64,000 nt of DNA, from contig NZ_RQHS01000018.1 in assembly GCF_004770895.1 (NCBI RefSeq), forward strand, positions 1 to 64,000. The letters are read 5' to 3'. Source of the stretch: Leptospira dzoumogneensis (lineage in GTDB: Bacteria > Spirochaetota > Leptospiria > Leptospirales > Leptospiraceae). Below, piece after piece: positions 53,924 through 63,251 of the stretch (positions within the stretch are counted from its first letter, which is position 1; every line of letters begins with the position of its first letter). Below the pieces are notes generated by a model. That model was not told where the DNA came from. It made no database searches and saw only the letters and a list, made by a program, of their open reading frames with translations. The position numbers and the translations under genes are program-made.

Positions 53924-55747
53924 ATGCGAAAGTTTTCTTACGGGACGGCGGCCCTTCTTCTTTTCTTTTTAGAATCCTGCTCATTCAAATCTATGGATCT
54001 CGCATTTGAAGCGATGCTCGAGGCTCAAATCGCCTGCCTGGTCGCAGGGAGCACTTGCGTGGATGCAAGTACCACTCCACCTCCTGGAGACGTAACACCT
54101 CCCACGGTCACGATCACAAATCTTCCTACTTCCGGAAGACCTGCAGTGGAGACAGGATTTCTTTTTGGAACTTCTTCCGATGATACCTTGGTTTCTTCCG
54201 TAGAGATCAGTATAGACGGGGGAACATACAGTGCTGCGATTGGAACAACTACCTGGAGTTTTGCTTTACCGAGCGGCTCTTCTAATTGGAGGCAGGGATC
54301 TCCGCATTCTATAGATATCAGAAGTGTGGATTCCAGCGGAAATATTTCCACAGTCCTGAGTTTGAATATTAGAAAAGGTTATAATAGGGATCTAAATGGG
54401 GACGGTTATGCGGATCTTGTTGTGATCGCTCCTGGAGATGCTTCCGGAATGGGAGTAGCTTATATTTTTAACGGGGGTTCTTCCGGTATAACTGCTACAG
54501 ACCCGACTATGGCGGATCATTCCATTACCGGACAGGGTAGAATGGGCTATGCTTCCGCAATGGGAGATGTGAACGGAGACGGTTATGGAGATCTTGCGAT
54601 TGGAGCTTCCGATTATGCAGGATTACAAGGGATCGCTTATATATTTCACGGAAGTTCTTCCGGGATTACGACTAACTCTGCCGGAAGCGCGAACCTGATC
54701 TTAACTTACGGCGGCGCAAACGAATTCGGATATTCTATTGCCTTAGGAGATGTGAACGGAGACGGGTACGATGATCTGGCAAACGGAGCATATCGTGTAG
54801 GTGGATTTTCGGGACTCGCATTCGTTTATTATAGCACGGGAACAGGCGGCATCTCTTCCGTCGCCGGAACTACTATTTCAGGCCCGGGCGGAAGTAATTT
54901 TGCCTGTGGAATCGCATTAGGCGATATTAATGGAGACGGATTTTCGGATCTGATCGTCGGGGGAAACGCATACTCTGCTTCTGCCGGAGCGATTTGGATC
55001 TTTCATAGCACCGGGTCAGCAGGAATTACTGTGACTTCTTATACATTAGCAAATACGAATATAGTTGGGGAGACTCTTAGTAATTTAGGGATACGCGTTT
55101 TTACGGGTGATGTGAACGGGGATGGATATGCGGATCTTGCTGCAGGAGGCCCTCAATTCAGCGGCTTTTTCGGAAGAAGTTACGTATTTAACAGCACTGG
55201 GACTACGAGCGGGATAACAGCTACTTTTGCCACTAGTGCGACCACGATAATCAGTTCTTCAGTTTTTAGCGGTTTGGGAGCCGGAGTCACTTTGGGAGAT
55301 ATTAATGGGGACGGATTCGATGATTTTGCTACAAGTGCTCCCAATTATGCTACGGGTACCGGTAGAGTGTACGTGAATATGAGTAATGGAACCCAAATTT
55401 CAGCGACTTCTATCAATACAATTTTGGGAGAAGCATCCAATCATTTTTTTGGAGGTTCTCTTGTAATCTCCGACATAAATGGAGATGGTAACGGAGACTT
55501 AGCGGTCGGAGCTTATGCTTATCCTGACGGAGTTACGTTATTCGGAAGAGCCTATATTTTTAATAGTTTCGGTTCCACTGCATATGCGGCCGGAAGTGCT
55601 GGCTCTGCTACAACGATCATCTCAGGGGCTTCCGGAAACGAATTCGGAAATAATGTAGTGGATGCAAATATTCCGAAGGACCTATACCCTAAGTTTTTAG
55701 GAGTTTGGACCTTCGGAAATTTAGAAAATTATAGGATCCAAATTTAA
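53924..55747 (+). CDS. FG-GAP repeat (integrin-alpha-like) lipoprotein
   Basis: This 607-residue protein has a lipobox LFFLESC (Cys19), a Thr/Pro-rich linker, an Ig-like domain (VEISIDGGTYSAAIGTTTW, about 65-140) and about seven FG-GAP repeats with calcium-type loops: DLNGDGYADLVVIA, DVNGDGYGDLAIGA, DVNGDGYADLAAGG and similar. The final blade is followed by a short tail ending FGNLENYRIQI. It is a paralogue of the protein at 33281-35065. A surface seven-bladed propeller with an adhesion or scaffold role is inferred. Confidence 0.87.
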   Translation: MRKFSYGTAALLLFFLESCSFKSMDLAFEAMLEAQIACLVAGSTCVDASTTPPPGDVTPPTVTITNLPTSGRPAVETGFLFGTSSDDTLVSSVEISIDGGTYSAAIGTTTWSFALPSGSSNWRQGSPHSIDIRSVDSSGNISTVLSLNIRKGYNRDLNGDGYADLVVIAPGDASGMGVAYIFNGGSSGITATDPTMADHSITGQGRMGYASAMGDVNGDGYGDLAIGASDYAGLQGIAYIFHGSSSGITTNSAGSANLILTYGGANEFGYSIALGDVNGDGYDDLANGAYRVGGFSGLAFVYYSTGTGGISSVAGTTISGPGGSNFACGIALGDINGDGFSDLIVGGNAYSASAGAIWIFHSTGSAGITVTSYTLANTNIVGETLSNLGIRVFTGDVNGDGYADLAAGGPQFSGFFGRSYVFNSTGTTSGITATFATSATTIISSSVFSGLGAGVTLGDINGDGFDDFATSAPNYATGTGRVYVNMSNGTQISATSINTILGEASNHFFGGSLVISDINGDGNGDLAVGAYAYPDGVTLFGRAYIFNSFGSTAYAAGSAGSATTIISGASGNEFGNNVVDANIPKDLYPKFLGVWTFGNLENYRIQI

Positions 55748-55761
55748 GAAAACTAAAATAT

Positions 55762-56544
55762 TTAAGTCAGTTTCGGTCTTCTTTTTTCCTTTAAAGCGCT
55801 CATTGCTTCCAGCAAATTCGCCACTACTTTAGGATCTTCAAAACTACTCTTGGTGAATTCCAATTGGGATCCGAATTTATCGTTGATCTCTTTGTTGATC
55901 GCCGCCTTAGTCCTTCTATAAGCGCTTGGTGCGATCGCCATTACTTCATCCAATTTTTTCAGGACCAATTTACGCAGATCTTCCTTATTATCAGCAGTTT
56001 CATTGATCAAGGAAATTTCTTTGGCTTCTCCCGCTTTGTATGCGGTTCCTAAAAGGCAAACCTCGTTCAGGTATTCAGATTTAACAGTGATCTTCAGTTT
56101 ATCGATAAAACTGATAGGAAGAGGAAGTCCGACCAGAACTTCGGTAAAAGCGATCCTTGCTTTGCCTTCCAACATAAATTTGAAATCGCAGGATAGAGTG
56201 ATCACTGCGCCTCCGCCCATCGCGTAACCTGTCACTTCTGCAAGAAGAGGTTTTCCGAAACTTAAAAGTTTACCGAATAGGATCACGATCTGACCCATTT
56301 CTGCAGTGAGCTTTTCTCTAGGAGTATTTAGGATGTTCTCCGCATCAATACCATTGGAAAAAAATTTAGGATTGTCGGAACTTATAAGGACCGCACGGAT
56401 ATTATCGTCTTTGTCGATCTCTGCCAGGATATTTTCCAGCTCTATCATATTCTCCCTGGTCAAAGAATTCTGATCGTTCGTTTGTATCTTAATACATTCG
56501 GCTCTGCCGTTTTTTAATTGGATAGGTTCCCGCAAATAGTTCAT
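55762..56544 (-). CDS. Enoyl-CoA hydratase/isomerase family protein
   Basis: A 260-residue crotonase-fold protein. The oxyanion-hole segments are NPKFFSNGIDAENIL and EVTGYAMGGGAVITLSCDFK. The Glu pair typical of enoyl-CoA hydratases is not clearly conserved (AFTEVLVGLPLPISF has one Glu), so isomerase or other crotonase chemistry is possible. It lies downstream of the SDR gene on the same strand with a gap of 98 bp. A lipid-metabolism role is inferred. Confidence 0.82.
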   Translation of the reverse strand: MNYLREPIQLKNGRAECIKIQTNDQNSLTRENMIELENILAEIDKDDNIRAVLISSDNPKFFSNGIDAENILNTPREKLTAEMGQIVILFGKLLSFGKPLLAEVTGYAMGGGAVITLSCDFKFMLEGKARIAFTEVLVGLPLPISFIDKLKITVKSEYLNEVCLLGTAYKAGEAKEISLINETADNKEDLRKLVLKKLDEVMAIAPSAYRRTKAAINKEINDKFGSQLEFTKSSFEDPKVVANLLEAMSALKEKRRPKLT

Positions 56545-56642
56545 AAGGCATGATTAGGAAGTCCGACAGAAGTCATCCACTCGAATTTTATGGTTTAAAA
56601 GACAAACTAACCATGCCCTGGTATGTTAACAGGTCCGAAATT

Positions 56643-57392
56643 TTATCTATAACCTCCGGATGCACTGATCCTTTCTCCGGTTAACCAATAGGAATCTTCG
56701 GATGCTAAGAACAATGCGACCTTGGCGATGTCATCCGGCTGTCCTATTCTTCCTAAAGGAGTTTTGGAAACGATCTGTTTTTCCATATCGCTTCCTATCA
56801 TTCCTAGTCTATGAGCCCCTTCCGTTTCCACGCCGCCTGGTGCTATCGTATTCACTCTGATCTTTTTGGAACTAAGTTCCAAAGCCAATACTTTTGAAAC
56901 AGTGTCCAACGCACCTTTCGTAGAAGCATACACGACTGAATTCGGTACCGGAATATCACTCACAATGGAACTTATATTGATCACGGATCCTCCTTCCGGA
57001 GAGAAATAATTCAGAGATTCTTGAGTGGCGAGTATCGGACCGAGAACGTTAATATTCATCTGTCTATGAAACTCGTCTTCGGTAACGGATTGTAACGGAG
57101 CGAATTCGAATACGCCTGCGTTATTCACCAGTATATTCACTGAACCGAAAGCTTTTTTTGTCTCTGTGAAAAGACGTTTAACATCCGATGACTTGGACAT
57201 ATCTCCCTGTACCGCGATCGCTTTGCCTCCTTGTTTTTCGATTTCTGCCACAACCTTATCCGCGCCTTCTTTACTGGAAGAATAATTCACCACTACGGAT
57301 GCACCGGCAGAACCCAATGTTTTAGCGATACTTGCTCCAATTCCTTTAGAAGCTCCCGTTACCACTGCAACTTTACCTTTTAACTGACTCAT
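56643..57392 (-). CDS. SDR family oxidoreductase (FabG-like)
   Basis: The start at 57392 is chosen because AGGAGT lies 8 bases upstream and the protein then begins MSQLKGKVAVVTGASKGIGA, the normal SDR N-terminus; the longer frame adds 16 unrelated residues. The 249-residue enzyme has the NAG motif (ILVNNAGVFEFAPL), catalytic Ser (INISSIVSD) and YASTKGALDTVSK (Tyr-x-x-x-Lys). It is an NAD(P)H-dependent reductase of a keto or hydroxy compound. An AT-rich palindrome GATAATT-CGAT-AATTATC lies at 57471-57488 between it and the ArsR gene. Confidence 0.9.
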   Translation of the reverse strand: MSQLKGKVAVVTGASKGIGASIAKTLGSAGASVVVNYSSSKEGADKVVAEIEKQGGKAIAVQGDMSKSSDVKRLFTETKKAFGSVNILVNNAGVFEFAPLQSVTEDEFHRQMNINVLGPILATQESLNYFSPEGGSVINISSIVSDIPVPNSVVYASTKGALDTVSKVLALELSSKKIRVNTIAPGGVETEGAHRLGMIGSDMEKQIVSKTPLGRIGQPDDIAKVALFLASEDSYWLTGERISASGGYR

Positions 57393-57526
57393 AAGATCAC
57401 TCCTGAATATTCGGATCTGATAAATTTTATAGTTAGACAAGTATCAAAGTGTTTGTTCTTGAAATATTTAGATAATTCGATAATTATCAAATTAACGAAA
57501 CTAGAATGAGCGTCGGTCGGTAGAAT

Positions 57527-57829
57527 TTAGATCTGGGAAAGTTTGTCCAGGTATGCCTTGAATACGTCCCTTCTTAGGGTGATATTCACGAATTTTCCTT
57601 CTTTGGATGTCTCTATTAAGCCTGCATTTTCCAATTCTTTGATATGATGGGAAAGTGTGGCAGGGCTGATATCCTGGGACTTGTTCAAGGTGCTGCAGGC
57701 GGTGGGTTCTTTAGTAGAGCCGATACATTGAAGAAGCTGAAATCTCCTAGGCTCGGCTAAGGCCCTGGAAATTTTAGTAAATTCCTTTTCCGTAAGTTTG
57801 AGTGGTTTAGGATTCGGCACTCTCTCCAT
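57527..57829 (-). CDS. ArsR family transcriptional regulator
   Basis: A 100-residue winged-helix protein: KISRALAEPRRFQLLQCIG, then ACSTLNKSQDISPATLSHHI as recognition region and wing GKFVNITLRRDVF. A Cys pair (CIG...CST) in the first part might bind metal but is not the classic ArsR CVC motif. It is encoded upstream of the SDR gene on the same strand. A perfect palindrome 9 bp upstream of its ATG suggests autorepression and probably control of the SDR. Confidence 0.87.
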   Translation of the reverse strand: MERVPNPKPLKLTEKEFTKISRALAEPRRFQLLQCIGSTKEPTACSTLNKSQDISPATLSHHIKELENAGLIETSKEGKFVNITLRRDVFKAYLDKLSQI

Positions 57830-57838
57830 GATTACTTA

Positions 57839-57858
57839 TTTAGACGGTCCTGTCTAAA
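57839..57858 (-). promoter_or_regulatory. Putative ArsR operator
   Basis: TTTAGAC-GGTCCT-GTCTAAA has perfect 7-bp arms with a 6-bp spacer and lies 9 bp upstream of the ArsR ATG. Confidence 0.6.
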
Positions 57859-58182
57859 AGAAAATTTCGCTTTTGAAAGCGCCTGCGACGACTCAACGAT
57901 TATCTATTAAGTTTCCCGAATATAGATCCGGGGCAAATAAGCAGTCATTCCAAACAGATCCTAACCGAAGTTCATATCATGCCTGGAGCATCGTTTTTCT
58001 AGGATTCGGACGGGATCTATTGATCCATTCTAAATTCCACTTTCCAAGTTTTGTAGCATATAAAACCACATAATTTCTGCTATTTTGCCTCAAATTTGAA
58101 ATAAATAGTTGCTTTCAGTTTCCTAAAAATCATAGAATATCCCCTCGGTTTGGCCCCGGGAAGTTTTATAAAAAGTTAAAAT
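57859..58182. other. Gene-free divergent region
   Basis: This spacer separates the ArsR gene from the chemotaxis-like operon. I see no convincing ORF, repeat copy or structured RNA. It presumably holds the operon promoter. Confidence 0.4.
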
Positions 58183-59007
58183 ATGGCAGCTAAGGATAGT
58201 ACCGAGATAGAGATCGATTTATTATTGGAGGCTATTTACCAGAAATACGGGTACGACTTTAGGCAATATTCGGACGCTCATATAAAACGCAGGATCATGA
58301 ATCGGATGGTATTGGCAGGGTATAATACGGTTTCGGAAATGCAGTTTCAACTTCTACATAATAAAAGTTTTGCGAACGAGCTTTTGAACGATCTATCTAT
58401 CACCGTTACGGAGATGTTCCGGGATCCTGGCTTTTACAGATCCGTTCGTGAAAAGATCGTGCCTATCTTAAAAACCTATCCATTCATAAAGATCTGGCAT
58501 GCAGGTTGTTCTACCGGCGAGGAAGTATACTCGATGGCAATCCTTCTCACTGAAGAAGGACTTATGGAAAGAACTACTATTTACGCAACCGATTTCAACC
58601 AGAGAGCCTTAGACGAGGCTAAACAAGGTATATTTTCGAATAATCTAATAAAGGAATATACTTCGAATTATCAAGTTTCGGGGGGAAGGTCCTCTTTTTC
58701 GGATTATTATACCGCCGATGAGAATATGGCGATCATAGGCCAAAATCTCAAAAAGAATATAGTTTGGGCAAATCATAACCTAGTCACCGACAGCGTATTT
58801 GCGGAGGTGCATATGATATTATGTAGGAATGTACTTATCTATTTTAAAAGGGAACTTCAGAACAAGGTGCATCAAATGTTTTATGAAAGTTTAATTAACG
58901 GGGGAGTTCTTTGTTTGGGCTCCAAGGAAGGGATGTATTTTAGCGAGCTGAAGGATGTATACCAAGAGTTGGATCGGAAACAGAAAATATTCAAGAAGAA
59001 GTATTAG
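58183..59007 (+). CDS. CheR-type protein-glutamate methyltransferase
   Basis: This 274-residue protein has a short N-terminal helical CheR domain (DSTEIEIDLLLEAIYQKYGY) and a SAM-dependent catalytic domain. Motifs: KIWHAGCSTGEEVYSMAIL (SAM site), TTIYATDFNQRALDEAKQGI and VHMILCRNVLIYF. It methylates glutamates of receptor-like proteins. It begins a signalling operon with CheB and a hybrid kinase, but no methyl-accepting receptor is seen here, so the methylated target is unclear. The start codon has no strong Shine-Dalgarno sequence. Confidence 0.9.
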   Translation: MAAKDSTEIEIDLLLEAIYQKYGYDFRQYSDAHIKRRIMNRMVLAGYNTVSEMQFQLLHNKSFANELLNDLSITVTEMFRDPGFYRSVREKIVPILKTYPFIKIWHAGCSTGEEVYSMAILLTEEGLMERTTIYATDFNQRALDEAKQGIFSNNLIKEYTSNYQVSGGRSSFSDYYTADENMAIIGQNLKKNIVWANHNLVTDSVFAEVHMILCRNVLIYFKRELQNKVHQMFYESLINGGVLCLGSKEGMYFSELKDVYQELDRKQKIFKKKY

Positions 59008-59025
59008 ATATTTTTAAAATATTTT

Positions 59026-59595
59026 ATGGGATACGGTGCGATTGTGATTGGAGTTTCTTCGGGAGGGTTGAAGGCTCTTGGTGAAATTTTACCTTCTTTG
59101 CCTCAGAATTATCCTATCCCGATAGTGATCGTGCAGCATCTGAGTCCGCGTTCGGACGGATATTGGATCGAGAGTATGGATAAGATCTGTAAGTTATTCG
59201 TGAAAGAAGCGGACGAAAAAGAAAAAATAGAAAGAGGGAATATTTATATGGCTCCTGCAAATTATCATCTATTGGTGGAACAAGATAGGACGTTTTCCCT
59301 AAGCACGGATGCAAAGGTGAATTTTGCAAGACCATCCATAGACGTACTTTTCGAATCCGCAGCGGAAGTTTACGGAAAGGAATTGATCGGACTTATTTTG
59401 ACCGGTTCCAATTCGGATGGAGCCTTAGGTCTCAAAAAAATAAAAGAAGAAGGCGGGCTGACAATCGTACAGGACCCGGAAACCGCGGAATCGTCCTCCA
59501 TGCCTGCACATGCTATATCAACTTCTTCCGTGGATCATATACTTCCTTTGGAAGGGATCCAAAAATTACTGATCCGATTAGGCGAGAGAGATTGA
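59026..59595 (+). CDS. CheB-type methylesterase without receiver domain
   Basis: A 189-residue protein consisting of the CheB catalytic domain alone. The catalytic triad is recognisable: Ser in VIGVSSGGLKAL, His in IVQHLSPRSDGYW and Asp in LTGSNSDGALGL. Classical CheB has an N-terminal receiver that is absent here, so its activity is not controlled by direct phosphorylation. It lies 18 bp after cheR and 1 bp before the kinase gene, so tight co-expression is likely. Confidence 0.9.
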   Translation: MGYGAIVIGVSSGGLKALGEILPSLPQNYPIPIVIVQHLSPRSDGYWIESMDKICKLFVKEADEKEKIERGNIYMAPANYHLLVEQDRTFSLSTDAKVNFARPSIDVLFESAAEVYGKELIGLILTGSNSDGALGLKKIKEEGGLTIVQDPETAESSSMPAHAISTSSVDHILPLEGIQKLLIRLGERD

Positions 59596-59596
59596 A

Positions 59597-62500
59597 GTGA
59601 ATTTAAAAAGAATGACGATCCGAGCCAGACTATTTTTCGGTTTTTCCATCCTACTTTTGATACTTGTAGGCACATCTATATTCGTAATCGATAAACTTTC
59701 GGAATCTAATTTTAGGCTGCAGAAGATCGTTGATGAAACCGCTAAAAGAGTAAATTTATCCAACGAAATTTTGATCAATCTGTTGGAAGCTACCCGCCAT
59801 GAAAAAAATCTCATTTTAGAAATGTCTCCCGAGAAAATGGGATATTTCCAGGAAAGATTCAATACTGCGACCGAATCTGTAGACGAAAGGATTTTCCAAT
59901 TAGACGGGATCATGGACGATGAGGGCAGGAAACTTTTAGAAGAATTTAAAACTACTTGGAAGGAATTTAAGATCTATTTGGATGAGATCGTTTCTCTTGC
60001 ATTAAAAAATAATAATGAAAAGGCGTTCGCACTTTCCGCAGGGAGAGGACGGCTCTTGAGAGATCTGGCATCCAAGCAGATCGCCAAAATTGTGGAAAGA
60101 AGTCAAAAGTCAATGGAGGCGGAAAGACAGAGGAATATCAAGGATTACGAATATACGTTTTCCGTTTTGGTCTTTGTGGTGATATTTAGTGCTTCTGCCG
60201 TGGTATTGATTGCTTATTGGATCGTAAGAAGTATCACCGAAAGGATCCGTTTTATGGCGGGAGAAGCGGAACTGATCGCCGGAAGAGGATCTATGGATCG
60301 AAAATTGGAGGATCCTACAAAGGACGAACTAAGGGCGATCTTCGATTCCTTGGTGAATATAAACGAAAGTTTTAAGGAGGTAGCACATAATGCAAGTATT
60401 GTAGCCTCCGGGAATTATTCCGTGGATCTGCTTCCTAGATCTGAGAACGATATTTTGGGGATCTCATTGACGAAGATGACCCAGGCACTTCGTCTTACGA
60501 CCTCCGAAAATGAAAGGCATAATTGGTTAACCCAAGGCCAAAACCAATTGAACGAAAAATTAAAAGGGGACCAAAGTATAGAAGCTCTCGCCCAGGAAGT
60601 GGTAAACTTTTTAGGAGAATATCTTAAGGCCCAAATAGGCGCGATCTATCTTTTAGATGAAAGAGATAAATATCTGAGACTGAGCGGAGAGTATGCGTTT
60701 AGCGGGGGAAAAGCCGCGAATAAGTTCTCCCTGAAAGAAGGTTTGATCGGCCAGGCAGCATTTGACCAAAAAACGATCTTATTAACGGATCTGAAAGAAG
60801 ATCAGATACGTATCGTTTCTTCTATCTTAGATACGAAACCTGCTAATATTCTAGTTCTTCCATTTTTATTCGAAGGCCAAACTTTGGGAGTTATAGAAAT
60901 AGGAAAATTGGACCAATTTACCGAGTTGGAAGTCGAATTTTCCAAAAATTGCATGGAGAATATCGGGATCAGCGTATACTCCGCAATTGCTAGAAAAAAG
61001 ATCCAAGAGTTATTAGAAGAAACCCAAGCTCAAGGAGAGGAATTACAGTCCCAGCAGGAAGAATTGAAACAAATGAATGAGGAGCTGGAAGAGCAGACCC
61101 AGGTCCTAAAACAACAACAAGAAGAACTCCGCATTACAAACGAAGAATTAGAAGAACAAACCCAAACCTTGGAAGTTAAAAATAGGGAAGTGGAGGCAGC
61201 AAGATCCGATATAGAACAAAAAAGTAAACAACTAGAGGTTAGCAGTAAATACAAGTCCGAATTTTTAGCCAACATGTCCCATGAGCTTAGGACTCCTTTG
61301 AACAGTCTTTTAATTCTTTCCAAGGATCTATCCGAAAACAGCAAAAAGAACCTGAATTCCGACCAGGTAGAAAGTGCGAATATCATCTATAAAAGCGGCC
61401 AGGACCTTCTAGTGTTGATCAATGAAGTATTAGATCTTTCTAAAATTGAGTCCGGAAAGATGCAGATCAATATAGAAAAGGTATCCATTCGGGAATTGAT
61501 GGATTCTCTGCTCAGGGATTTTAAACACCAGGCGGACAAAAAACAGCTAAGTTTAGTAAGTGTTATTTCCTCGGATTCTCCGGAGTATATTTTTACGGAT
61601 CCGCTTCGTTTGAATCAGATCCTTAAAAATTTATTGTCTAATTCCTTAAAATTCACTGAAAAAGGAAAGATCAGTCTGGAAGTCCGGCCGGAGGGATATC
61701 AGAAAATCCTAATATCGGTTTCGGACACGGGGATAGGCATCCCGGAAGAAAAACAAATGTCCATATTCGAAGCATTCCAGCAGGCGGATGGAAGCACTTC
61801 TCGTAAATACGGCGGAACAGGTCTTGGATTATCTATTTCTAGGGAATTGGCTAAAATTTTAGGAGGTTATATCAATTTAGAAAGTAAGATCAACCAAGGT
61901 TCTACATTCTCCCTATTCATTCCTTTGGATATTAAAAAGGAAAATGTAACCTCCGCTTCTTATTTGGAAAAAGTAAGTCCCGTCTTGGAAGAAAAAAGCC
62001 CTTCTGCTCTGAGAGAAAACCGATTTATAGATTCTCCGAACGCCGAGGACGATAGAAATACTATTTCAGAAAATGATAAAGTAGTTCTGGTGATCGAGGA
62101 TGATTTGAAATTTGCATCCGTTTTGATCAAGCAGGCCCATGATAAGGATTTTAAATGTTTATCCGCCTCTACGGGAGAAGATGGATTGGTGCTTGCCGAG
62201 AAATATCTACCGAGTGCGGTTATTTTGGATCTGAATCTTCCCGGGATCAACGGTCATACTGTGCTGAACGAGCTTAAATCCAATCCTAAGGTAAGGCATA
62301 TCCCTGTTCATGTAATTTCCGGTAACGAATATTCTATAGAACCTATTAAAGAAGGTGCAGTGGAATATTTGGTAAAACCTGTGAACAAAAAAGAATTAGA
62401 AGAGGCGTTCAACAGGATAGAGAACTTTATCAATCGAAAGATGAAAAATCTTCTGATCATTGAGGATGATGATAGTTCCAGGATCGCCATGAGAAAGTTG

Positions 62501-63247
62501 ATCGGGAACGGAGATGTAAAATGTTTCGAGGCAAGTAATGGCAGGGATGCGATCAAGGCTTACCAAGAAAATTATTTCGACTGTATCGTTTTGGATATAG
62601 GCCTTCCTGATATGAGTGGATTCGAACTTATCTATGAGCTGGAGAAAATAAAAGGCCAGACAATGCCTCCTATTATCATATATACCGGAAAGGAACTGAC
62701 CAGGGAAGAAAATGCGGAACTCCAAAAATATGCGGAGAGTATTATCATCAAAGGAGTAAAATCGGAAGAGAGATTATTGGATGAGACCGCACTATTCCTT
62801 CATAGGACCATCAGTAAACTTCCCGAAGGAAAACAAAAGATCATAAACAATTTATATGATAAGGAAGCGATCTTCCAGAAAAAGAAAGTTCTAGTTGTGG
62901 ACGATGATATGAGGAATGTATTCGCATTATCTAAAATTCTAAAGGATAGGGGAATGGAAGTGTTTAAGGCGGATAATGGGAAGACCGCCTTAACGTCTCT
63001 GGATTCCAGGCAGGATATGGATATTGTTCTAATGGATATCATGATGCCTGAGATGGACGGATACGAAACGATGAAACGAATACGTTCCGATAAAAAATAC
63101 GATAAACTTCCTATTATTGCGCTCACTGCTAAAGCGATGAAAGACGATCGTCAAAAATGTATAGATGCGGGAGCTAACGATTATATCTCAAAACCTGTGG
63201 ATGTGGAGAGATTACTTTCTTTGATGAGAGTTTGGTTGAGCAGGTAA
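59597..63247 (+). CDS. Hybrid sensor histidine kinase with GAF and three receiver domains
   Basis: A 1216-residue protein starting at GTG 59597, one base after cheB; an ATG at 59612 is an alternative. Layout: membrane helix at about 12-32, periplasmic helical bundle (4HB-like) to about 190, second helix, HAMP to about 265, GAF at about 325-470, a long Glu/Gln-rich coiled coil at about 475-550, HisKA with His562 in NMSHELRTPLNSLLIL, and HATPase (DTGIGIPEEKQ, YGGTGLGLSIS). Three receivers follow with phospho-Asp at 878, 1000 and 1147. It is a phosphorelay hub, probably linked with the CheB/CheR pair. Confidence 0.93.
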   Translation: MNLKRMTIRARLFFGFSILLLILVGTSIFVIDKLSESNFRLQKIVDETAKRVNLSNEILINLLEATRHEKNLILEMSPEKMGYFQERFNTATESVDERIFQLDGIMDDEGRKLLEEFKTTWKEFKIYLDEIVSLALKNNNEKAFALSAGRGRLLRDLASKQIAKIVERSQKSMEAERQRNIKDYEYTFSVLVFVVIFSASAVVLIAYWIVRSITERIRFMAGEAELIAGRGSMDRKLEDPTKDELRAIFDSLVNINESFKEVAHNASIVASGNYSVDLLPRSENDILGISLTKMTQALRLTTSENERHNWLTQGQNQLNEKLKGDQSIEALAQEVVNFLGEYLKAQIGAIYLLDERDKYLRLSGEYAFSGGKAANKFSLKEGLIGQAAFDQKTILLTDLKEDQIRIVSSILDTKPANILVLPFLFEGQTLGVIEIGKLDQFTELEVEFSKNCMENIGISVYSAIARKKIQELLEETQAQGEELQSQQEELKQMNEELEEQTQVLKQQQEELRITNEELEEQTQTLEVKNREVEAARSDIEQKSKQLEVSSKYKSEFLANMSHELRTPLNSLLILSKDLSENSKKNLNSDQVESANIIYKSGQDLLVLINEVLDLSKIESGKMQINIEKVSIRELMDSLLRDFKHQADKKQLSLVSVISSDSPEYIFTDPLRLNQILKNLLSNSLKFTEKGKISLEVRPEGYQKILISVSDTGIGIPEEKQMSIFEAFQQADGSTSRKYGGTGLGLSISRELAKILGGYINLESKINQGSTFSLFIPLDIKKENVTSASYLEKVSPVLEEKSPSALRENRFIDSPNAEDDRNTISENDKVVLVIEDDLKFASVLIKQAHDKDFKCLSASTGEDGLVLAEKYLPSAVILDLNLPGINGHTVLNELKSNPKVRHIPVHVISGNEYSIEPIKEGAVEYLVKPVNKKELEEAFNRIENFINRKMKNLLIIEDDDSSRIAMRKLIGNGDVKCFEASNGRDAIKAYQENYFDCIVLDIGLPDMSGFELIYELEKIKGQTMPPIIIYTGKELTREENAELQKYAESIIIKGVKSEERLLDETALFLHRTISKLPEGKQKIINNLYDKEAIFQKKKVLVVDDDMRNVFALSKILKDRGMEVFKADNGKTALTSLDSRQDMDIVLMDIMMPEMDGYETMKRIRSDKKYDKLPIIALTAKAMKDDRQKCIDAGANDYISKPVDVERLLSLMRVWLSR

Positions 63248-63251
63248 GTTT

